In this document: positions 5,811-11,114 of the stretch, piece after piece
Layout: each line of letters starts with the position of its first letter
Numbering within the stretch: position 1 is the first letter of the stretch
NCBI GenBank assembly: GCA_028280915.1
Contig: JANQKX010000165.1
Location: forward strand, 1-11,114
DNA length: 11,114 nt
Direction: 5' to 3'
Source of the DNA: Kiloniellaceae bacterium
GTDB taxonomy: Bacteria; Pseudomonadota; Alphaproteobacteria; Kiloniellales; Kiloniellaceae
Position numbers and translations under genes: made by a program
The notes under the pieces: model-generated
What the model saw: only the letters and a program-made list of their open reading frames with translations
What the model was told of the DNA's origin: nothing
Database searches by the model: none

Positions 5811-6911
5811 ATGGCCATTGACGGCGAAATCCTTTTTGAGCATCGCGGCCCCTTGGGCCTGATCACCTTGAACCGGCCCAAGGCGCTGAACGCCCTGACC
5901 ATGAGGATGATCCGCAAGATGAGCGCGCGGCTGACGAACTGGGCGCAAGACGCCAGCGTGAAGGCGGTCGTGGTGCAAGGCGAGGGCGACCGGGCCTACT
6001 GCGCGGGCGGCGACATCATGCACATCTATGAGGAGCGCAGTCTGGACCCGGACGCGCCCCATCAATTCGGCCACAGCTTTTTTGAAGCAGAGTACCGCCT
6101 CAACCGCCAAGTCAAGGTCTTTCCCAAGCCCTACATCGCGCTCATTGACGGCATCACCATGGGCGGCGGCGTGGGCATCTCGGTTCACGGCAGCCATCGG
6201 GTGGCCAGCGAACGCACCTTGTTTGCCATGCCCGAGACCGGTATCGGGTTCTTTCCCGATGTGGGCGGAAGTTACTTCCTGCCCCGCTTGCCCGGCAAGC
6301 TGGGTTTGTTCCTCGGCCTGACCGGCTGGCGTTTGGGGCCGGCGGACTGCCTCTTTGCGGAAATCGCCACCCACTACGCTCCCTCCTTTTTGAATGAGGG
6401 CCTGATCGAGGCCCTGCGCGGCGCGGATTGGTTTTCCGATCCCGCGCCCCAGGTGGTCGATGGGGTCTTGCAGAGTTTCAACCAAAACCCGCCGCCGGGA
6501 GATGAGGGCACGGGCTTGGCGGAGATCTATCCCAAGCTGGAGCGCTGCTTCGCCGTGGCGGATCTGGACGCAACCATGGCCTGCCTGGCGGCGGTAGGCA
6601 CGCCCTGGGCCGAAAAAGCGCTGGGCGTTTTGGGCAAAGCCTCCCCCACGAGCCTCAAGGTCACTTGGGAACAGCTCAAGCGGGGCGCCGATCTCTCCTT
6701 CGACGACTGCATGACCATGGAGTACACCTTGAGCCACGCCATGCTCATGCGGCCCGATATTTATGAGGGCATTCGCGCGGCCTTGGTTGACAAGGATCGT
6801 CAACCGACATGGCGGCCGGCCAGCTTGGATCAGGTCGCCGATGATGAAGTGGCTGCGTTCTTTGTCGAAAAACCGGGCTACAAGCTGAGTTTTGCCAACG
6901 GCGCCAGTTGA
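5811..6911 (+). CDS. 3-hydroxyisobutyryl-CoA hydrolase (crotonase superfamily)
   Basis: This 366-residue enzyme hydrolyses 3-hydroxyisobutyryl-CoA to 3-hydroxyisobutyrate and CoA, the step that frees the valine carbon skeleton from CoA. It is a crotonase-fold protein: FEHRGPLGLITLNRPKALNAL at the N-terminus, AGGD (65-68) and MGGGVGIS (117-124) form the oxyanion hole. MPETGIGFFPDVGGSYFLPR places Glu142 and Asp150 eight residues apart, as for the catalytic Glu/Asp pair of human HIBCH. The C-terminal segment IYEGIRAALVDKDRQPTWRP (318-337) is typical of hydrolases, and length exceeds ordinary enoyl-CoA hydratases (about 260). The ATG at 5811 has GGA about 8 nt upstream. It may share the upstream promoter with the dehydrogenase if transcription passes the two stem-loops, or have its own; no clear promoter is seen in 5732-5810. 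Confidence 0.92.
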   Translation: MAIDGEILFEHRGPLGLITLNRPKALNALTMRMIRKMSARLTNWAQDASVKAVVVQGEGDRAYCAGGDIMHIYEERSLDPDAPHQFGHSFFEAEYRLNRQVKVFPKPYIALIDGITMGGGVGISVHGSHRVASERTLFAMPETGIGFFPDVGGSYFLPRLPGKLGLFLGLTGWRLGPADCLFAEIATHYAPSFLNEGLIEALRGADWFSDPAPQVVDGVLQSFNQNPPPGDEGTGLAEIYPKLERCFAVADLDATMACLAAVGTPWAEKALGVLGKASPTSLKVTWEQLKRGADLSFDDCMTMEYTLSHAMLMRPDIYEGIRAALVDKDRQPTWRPASLDQVADDEVAAFFVEKPGYKLSFANGAS

Positions 6912-6953
6912 GGCTGGGGTCGCCACGCCGGACCAAGAGGGGAGGAAGATGAC

Positions 6954-7841
6954 ATGACCAAGATCGCTTTTATCGGATTGGGCAACATGGGCGGTCCCAT
7001 GGCGAAAAATCTGGTGGCGGCCGGTCATGCCGTGACCGGTTTTGATCTTGTGCCCGAAAACCTGTCTCGCGCGGCAGAAGATGGGGTGACCGCCGCCCCA
7101 TCAGCCGCGGCCGCCGTGGCGGACGCCGATGTGGTGATCACCATGCTGCCCGCCGGCCAGCATGTGCGAGCGGTCTATGGCGGGGATCAGGGCATCATCG
7201 GCCAGGCGCCGGCGGGCGCCCTATTGATCGATTGCTCGACCATCGATGTGGAGAGTGCCCGCGCGGTCCATGAGGCCGCCGATGCGGCCGGTTATCTGAT
7301 GCTGGACGCTCCGGTTTCGGGCGGCGTGGCGGGTGCCGCGGGCGGCACCCTGACCTTCATGGTGGGCGGGAGCGAGGCGGCCTTCGAAAAAGGCAAGGCA
7401 TTCTTCGATATCATGGGGCGCACCGTGGTTCATGCCGGCGGCCCGGGGGTGGGTCAGGCGGCGAAGGTCTGCAACAACATGATTTTGGGCATCACCATGA
7501 TCGGCATTTCCGAGGCCTTCACCTTGGGGGAAAAGCTCGGGCTCTCGCCGCAGAAGCTGTTTGATATCTCGTCCAAGGCTTCGGGATCCTGTTGGGCCAT
7601 GCTGAACCACGTGCCCGTGGCGGGGCTGGTGGAGACCGCGGCGGCCAACCGGGATTTCAAGCCGGGATTCGCCACGGAGATGATGCACAAGGACCTGAAA
7701 TTGTCCCAAGCCGCCGCCGCGTCGGTGGGGGCGGCTACACCCCTGGGTGCCCAGGCCACGGCGCTTTACACCATGCATGTGAACCAGGGAAACGGGTCCT
7801 TGGACTATTCTTCGATCATCAAGATGCTGGACAAAAACTGA
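6954..7841 (+). CDS. mmsB: 3-hydroxyisobutyrate dehydrogenase
   Basis: This 295-residue beta-hydroxyacid dehydrogenase oxidises 3-hydroxyisobutyrate to methylmalonate semialdehyde with NAD(P). FIGLGNMGGPMAKNL (6-20) is the family signature with the dinucleotide-binding GLGNMG. Asp31 after the second strand (GFDL) suggests NAD rather than NADP. DAPVSGG (118-124) is the substrate-binding loop. GQAAKVCNN holds the catalytic Lys171 and Asn175; the C-terminal FATEMMHKDLKLSQ (239-252) is also conserved. The ATG at 6954 follows a strong GAGGGGAGG ribosome site with normal spacing. It starts 42 nt after the hydrolase stop, so the two are very likely co-transcribed. The methylmalonate-semialdehyde dehydrogenase gene often found nearby is not in the window. 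No convincing terminator follows. Confidence 0.94.
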   Translation: MTKIAFIGLGNMGGPMAKNLVAAGHAVTGFDLVPENLSRAAEDGVTAAPSAAAAVADADVVITMLPAGQHVRAVYGGDQGIIGQAPAGALLIDCSTIDVESARAVHEAADAAGYLMLDAPVSGGVAGAAGGTLTFMVGGSEAAFEKGKAFFDIMGRTVVHAGGPGVGQAAKVCNNMILGITMIGISEAFTLGEKLGLSPQKLFDISSKASGSCWAMLNHVPVAGLVETAAANRDFKPGFATEMMHKDLKLSQAAAASVGAATPLGAQATALYTMHVNQGNGSLDYSSIIKMLDKN

Positions 7842-7895
7842 TCAATATCAACGGCTAGGACCCCGTCTTTGACCGGCTCGGGAGCATCCCTCCGA

Positions 7896-7905
7896 TTTAG
7901 CTAAA
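7896..7905. promoter_or_regulatory. AT-rich palindrome upstream of the MarR gene (candidate operator)
   Basis: TTTAGCTAAA is a perfect 10-bp palindrome in an AT-rich stretch (7894-7930) that stands out from the GC-rich surroundings. It overlaps a TAAAAT (-10-like, 7902-7907), with a second TAAAAT at 7913-7918, though no good -35 is placed for either. Position and symmetry suit an autoregulatory site for the MarR protein encoded 114 nt downstream; this is inference. Confidence 0.35.
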
Positions 7906-8018
7906 ATACGATTAAAATCAGATAGATAAAAGGAGGTGCTGTTAAGTAAACCTTAAGGGGGCGACAGTACCTTGAGGCCATCTATTCCGTTTTTGAGAAT
8001 ATTTGTAGCGAGGATATC

Positions 8019-8489
8019 GTGAAGGCCGCATACCTTGAAATAATCACTTTGGTCGAACGCCTCCACCGGCAATGTCTGGAGGTGGTGAAGGCCGAATTGG
8101 AGCGCCGCGGTATCCGCGACCTCAATAACGTGCAAGCGCTGATCCTCTATAACATCGGCAATGAGGAACTGTCGGTGGGCGAGTTGACGCAGCGCGGTTA
8201 TTACCTGGGCTCCAATGTTTCCTACAATGTGAAAAAGATGGTGGAGAACGGCTACCTGATCCAGGAGCGCTCACCCCACGATCGCCGTTCCTTCCATGTG
8301 CGCGCCTCGGAAAAGGGTACGGTGATCTGCAACGGGATCGGCCACCTCTTCGATCGGCACGCCGAATTGCTGTCCAACGATCAGCTGTCGGAAGAGACCC
8401 TGGCCGAGGCCAACAAGGCGCTGCGCCGGCTGCAGCAATTCTGGTCTACCTCCAGCCATTACAGCACACGGTCGATCAACGCCGCTTAA
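8019..8489 (+). CDS. MarR-family winged-helix transcriptional regulator
   Basis: This is a 156-residue DNA-binding protein expected to act as a dimer. Residues 3-45 form dimerisation helices (YLEIITLVERLHRQ). The winged helix includes ELSVGELTQRGYYLGSNVSY (50-69) with the recognition helix running to about 77, and the wing ERSPHDRRSFHVR (83-95) has the conserved DRR. The GYYLGSNVSYNVKKMVENGY segment recalls a MarR subgroup in alphaproteobacteria that includes LdtR-like proteins; that link is from memory. The start is GTG at 8019 with GAGGA 4 nt before it; no ATG, GTG or TTG lies in frame between there and the upstream stop at 7947. It follows the valine genes on the same strand after 177 bp, so it could regulate them, but the separate leader and subgroup membership leave its target open. 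Confidence 0.85.
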   Translation: MKAAYLEIITLVERLHRQCLEVVKAELERRGIRDLNNVQALILYNIGNEELSVGELTQRGYYLGSNVSYNVKKMVENGYLIQERSPHDRRSFHVRASEKGTVICNGIGHLFDRHAELLSNDQLSEETLAEANKALRRLQQFWSTSSHYSTRSINAA

Positions 8490-8505
8490 TTGAATTACGA
8501 TCTTT

Positions 8506-8521
8506 AAGGCTCCGCCTTTTT
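8506..8521 (+). terminator. Weak short hairpin with T-run after the MarR gene
   Basis: AAGGC (8506-8510), loop TCC and GCCTT (8514-8518) form a 5-bp stem running into five T. It lies 16 nt after the MarR stop. It is weaker than the hairpin at 8570 and may be a first partial stop. Confidence 0.35.
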
Positions 8522-8569
8522 GCGAAGTTTTCATACTGCGCGTAGTTGATATTGCGGACTGTATTTTAT

Positions 8570-8601
8570 GCCCCCGGTTTCACCACCGGGGGCTTTATTT
8601 T
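8570..8601 (+). terminator. Strong intrinsic terminator downstream of the MarR gene
   Basis: GCCCCCGG (8570-8577) pairs perfectly with CCGGGGGC (8586-8593) around the 8-nt loop TTTCACCA, and TTTATTTT follows. It closes the MarR transcript and insulates the sensor kinase gene that starts at 8759. A second small hairpin, GTGCC-AA-GGCAC with four T, follows at 8603-8618 and may reinforce it. Confidence 0.88.
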
Positions 8602-8758
8602 GGTGCCAAGGCACTTTTGATACTTACCTCCATGACCGGCTGGTGCGACCCGATCCCAAGTCCTCGCGCGCCGGGCCATTGCATCGCTTCGTTATAAGTC
8701 CCAAACTAAGATCTACCTGACTGTTCCAAATTGGCAGGCTTGCCGCGGGAATTGGTAG

Positions 8759-11114
8759 ATGGACGCAATCGACAAGGCCTTGGCCTTTCTGGCGAGTAAA
8801 AGCGCCGGCGGAGACGCCTTCTTCAAGATCGCGGCTCAGGCGCTGGCCTTGGGGCTCTCCTGCCGCTGGGCGGCGGTGGCGCGGCTCGATCCCAATGGGG
8901 ACGGTGCCAGTGGGGATGATGCCAGTGGGGGCGATGCCGTGCTGCTGGCCTTGGCCACCGACGGCGCGCTTGCCGGTAACTTCAGTTATCCTCTGGCGGA
9001 CACGCCGTGTCTTGAAATCTATCGTATCGCCGACAGGACCCAGCCCCAGTTCTTTTGCGCCTCGGGTCTGCGCGTGCGATTTCCCGATGACCGCATGCTG
9101 GCGGACATGGGGGCCCATTCCTATCGGGGCGAATTGTTTTTTGATGCGGCGGGCCGCCCGGCCGGCCACGTCTTTGTCATGGACGACCGGGAAATGGCGG
9201 ACCGGCCCCACGAGCGGGCCTTTTTCAGCCTGGTCGCCCAGCGGGTGGGATCGGAGTTTAATCGCTGGCAGGCCGAATTGGCGGCCGAAGAGAATCAGCG
9301 CCGTTTGTCCCACGCAGCCAAGCTGGCCAATCTGGGCTATTGGGTCTGGGACGAGATGGAAGACCGGGCGCAATACTGCTCCGACGAACTGGCGCGCATC
9401 TTCGGGTATGAAACCGGGGACGCCTATGCCCGGGTCTTGACCTCCTTGGAAGCCGACGCTGATGGCGTGCTGCCGGAGGACCGAGAGCGTTATCTGCAGG
9501 CGGTGCGGGACGCCAAGGAAAGTAAGGAGGGATTCCAGATCGAGTACCGTATCCTGCGCAAGGACGGCGAGGTGCGTTTCGTGCGCGAAGTGGCCGAGCC
9601 CGTGCTGGATGGGAGAGGCCGGCTGATCCGCACCAACGGGGTCATCCAAGACATCACCGAGCAAACGCGGGCCCATCAGGCCCTCTATGAAAGCGAGACC
9701 CGCTTGAAAGCCATCGCCGACCATTCCCCGGCCATGATTTGCCTGAAGGACCGGCAAGGGCGTTACACCTTCGTCAACCGGGAACTGGCCAAGGCCTACA
9801 AACGGCCCGAGGCGTGGTTCATCGGTAAAACCTCGAAAGAGGCGATCGGCGTGGAAATCTCAAAGCATTTCGAAGACCACGACCGGGAGGTGATGCGCCG
9901 CGGCGAGCAGGTGGTGCGTGAACTGCAAGTGCCCTCCGACCGGGGCGAGACCACGGTTCTGTCCGTCAAGTTTCCCATCCCCGGGCGTCACGGCGCCATT
10001 GAGGGCATCGGCATGATCGCCACGGACATCACCGAGGCCAGGGCCACGGAAGCGGCCCGTCAGCGCAGCGACCAGCGGCTGCTGGACGCGGTGGAGAGCA
10101 TCTCGGAAGCTCTCTCGCTCTTTGATAAGGACGACCGTCTCGCCCTGTGCAATAGCCAGTTCCACAAGCTCTATCCCCAGGTGGCCGATCTGGCCAAGCC
10201 CGGCATCCTCTTTAAGGATCTGTCTTGGGCGGCCATCGAGCGCGGCACGGTGAACTATGACGAACCGAACACCGAGGCCTGGCATGAAAAACGCATGGCC
10301 CAGCACCGCAATCCCGCTGGACCGTTCATTCAAAAACAATTGGACGGCCGCTGGATCCGGATCAACGAGCGGCGCACACGAGAAGGCGGCCGGGTGGCGA
10401 CTTTTTCCGATATCACCGACCTAAAACAACGGGAGGAGGCTCTCGACAAGGCGGTCGCGGAAAAAGACGAGATCCTGCGGGTGCTCAACGCCGTCCTGGA
10501 GCACATCGAATACGGCATCGTCTTCATGGACGAAAATATGAAGATCCGTCTGCACAATCGGGCCTATCGGGAGATTTGGGGCCTGCCCGCGTCCTTTTTC
10601 GAGGGCAATCCCAGTTTCCGCGAGGACATGGAGCTGACGCGGAAAACCAGCCTTTGTCAGGAAAGCTATGGCGACTGGGACGCCTTCGTCGCGCGCCGCA
10701 CCGAAGAGATCAGGCAAGGGGACTATCAGCCCTCGGAAATCACCCTGACCGACGGGCGCATCCTGCAATCCAATTGCATGGCCTTGCCCGACGGCGCCCG
10801 CATGCTGACTTATTTCGATATCACCGAGCTGCGCCTGGCCAAGGACCAGGCCGAGGAATCCACAAGGGCCAAGAGCCAATTCCTCGCCAACATGAGCCAC
10901 GAGTTGCGCACGCCCTTGAACGCCATCATCGGCTTTACCCGTTTGGTCATGCGGCGCTCGCAAGACAGTCTATCGGCACGCAGCTACGAAAACCTGAGCA
11001 AGATTCTGATTTCGGCCGAACACCTCTTGGCGCTCATCAACGAGATTCTCGACCTCTCCAAGATCGAGGCGGGCAAGATGGAACTGACCACGGAGACTTT
11101 CCACATCTCTCAAG
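8759..11114 (+). CDS. Soluble multi-PAS sensor histidine kinase, 5' part (GAF, four PAS, HisKA)
   Basis: The frame is open from ATG 8759 to the window end (785 codons) and continues beyond it. In order it encodes: a GAF-like domain (about 17-170, with TPCLEIYR and SYRGELFFDAAGRPAGHVFV); PAS1 183-302 with a C-terminal YRILRKDGEVRFV motif; PAS2 311-427; PAS3 435-555, PAS_7-like; PAS4 576-692. Each PAS ends in a DIT motif. HisKA follows, with SQFLANMSHELRTPLNAIIG and the phospho-accepting His714. No membrane segment is seen, so sensing is cytoplasmic. The ATP-binding domain and any receiver domain lie outside. The start is supported by reading-frame fit but has only a weak ribosome site. Terminators separate it from the MarR gene, so it is a distinct unit. 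The signal is unknown; no heme- or flavin-specific residue set is recognised. Confidence 0.92.
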   Translation, partial: MDAIDKALAFLASKSAGGDAFFKIAAQALALGLSCRWAAVARLDPNGDGASGDDASGGDAVLLALATDGALAGNFSYPLADTPCLEIYRIADRTQPQFFCASGLRVRFPDDRMLADMGAHSYRGELFFDAAGRPAGHVFVMDDREMADRPHERAFFSLVAQRVGSEFNRWQAELAAEENQRRLSHAAKLANLGYWVWDEMEDRAQYCSDELARIFGYETGDAYARVLTSLEADADGVLPEDRERYLQAVRDAKESKEGFQIEYRILRKDGEVRFVREVAEPVLDGRGRLIRTNGVIQDITEQTRAHQALYESETRLKAIADHSPAMICLKDRQGRYTFVNRELAKAYKRPEAWFIGKTSKEAIGVEISKHFEDHDREVMRRGEQVVRELQVPSDRGETTVLSVKFPIPGRHGAIEGIGMIATDITEARATEAARQRSDQRLLDAVESISEALSLFDKDDRLALCNSQFHKLYPQVADLAKPGILFKDLSWAAIERGTVNYDEPNTEAWHEKRMAQHRNPAGPFIQKQLDGRWIRINERRTREGGRVATFSDITDLKQREEALDKAVAEKDEILRVLNAVLEHIEYGIVFMDENMKIRLHNRAYREIWGLPASFFEGNPSFREDMELTRKTSLCQESYGDWDAFVARRTEEIRQGDYQPSEITLTDGRILQSNCMALPDGARMLTYFDITELRLAKDQAEESTRAKSQFLANMSHELRTPLNAIIGFTRLVMRRSQDSLSARSYENLSKILISAEHLLALINEILDLSKIEAGKMELTTETFHISQ
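8897..8941 (+). repeat. Three tandem 15-bp units inside the GAF coding region
   Basis: GGGGACGGTGCCAGT, GGGGATGATGCCAGT and GGGGGCGATGCCGTG follow each other in frame and encode GDGAS, GDDAS and GGDAV. The first two differ at two bases; the third is more diverged. The units fall in a probable surface loop between two early GAF strands, so slippage in copy number would keep the frame and lengthen the loop by five residues. Confidence 0.7.

Noticed and set aside
5715..7028. 437-codon open frame on the minus strand
   Set aside because: It lies antisense to the hydrolase and mmsB genes, whose catalytic motifs are intact. Its translation is His/Gly/Gln-rich with no recognisable domain, typical of the antisense of GC-rich codons.
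8693..8698. TATAAG as a -10 box for the sensor kinase gene
   Set aside because: The sequence 16-18 nt upstream (about 8670-8675) is GC-rich with no -35 resemblance.
8624..9757. 377-codon open frame on the minus strand
   Set aside because: It is antisense to the sensor kinase GAF and PAS coding region and has no recognisable motifs. The plus-strand frame is clearly the real gene.

Overview
The window reads as GC-rich chromosomal DNA of an alphaproteobacterium, most likely a member of the Rhodospirillales. This rests on codon use, a SAM-II type riboswitch (a class found mainly in alphaproteobacteria), an alphaproteobacterial-style HemB N-terminus and a MarR-type regulator of a kind I associate with that class. 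There are eight protein genes, of which the first (hemB) and last (a sensor kinase) are cut by the window edges. No tRNA, rRNA, CRISPR array, transposase or phage gene is visible.

Layout: (1) 1-428, minus strand: start of hemB (porphobilinogen synthase). (2) 611-2584, plus: a secreted S9-family serine peptidase, divergent from hemB. (3) 2682-3980, minus: metY (O-acetylhomoserine sulfhydrylase), convergent with the peptidase. Its leader of about 250 nt holds a SAM-II riboswitch (4186-4238) followed directly by an intrinsic terminator (4144-4176), an apparent SAM-responsive attenuator of methionine synthesis. (4) 4393-7841, plus: three valine-catabolism genes, namely an isobutyryl-CoA dehydrogenase-type acyl-CoA dehydrogenase, 3-hydroxyisobutyryl-CoA hydrolase and 3-hydroxyisobutyrate dehydrogenase (mmsB). 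A good sigma-70-like promoter precedes the first. (5) 8019-8489, plus: a MarR-family regulator with a strong terminator after it. (6) 8759 to the window end, plus: a soluble GAF + 4xPAS sensor histidine kinase, cut just after the phospho-accepting histidine region.

How the genes fit together: the three enzymes cover isobutyryl-CoA to methacrylyl-CoA, 3-hydroxyisobutyryl-CoA to 3-hydroxyisobutyrate, and 3-hydroxyisobutyrate to methylmalonate semialdehyde. The methacrylyl-CoA hydratase and methylmalonate-semialdehyde dehydrogenase steps are not encoded here. MetY is expected to be switched off by high SAM. The divergent metY/acyl-CoA dehydrogenase region also carries a 21-bp dyad that could be a shared operator.

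The most unusual structure is in the 278-bp gap between the first two valine genes. Two 76-nt bulged stem-loops lie side by side in opposite orientation. They differ in sequence, yet every difference in the stems is compensated on the opposite arm, and both carry a 4-nt asymmetric bulge and a GCACCG loop motif. They look like a diverged, structurally conserved REP/BIME-like repeat family.
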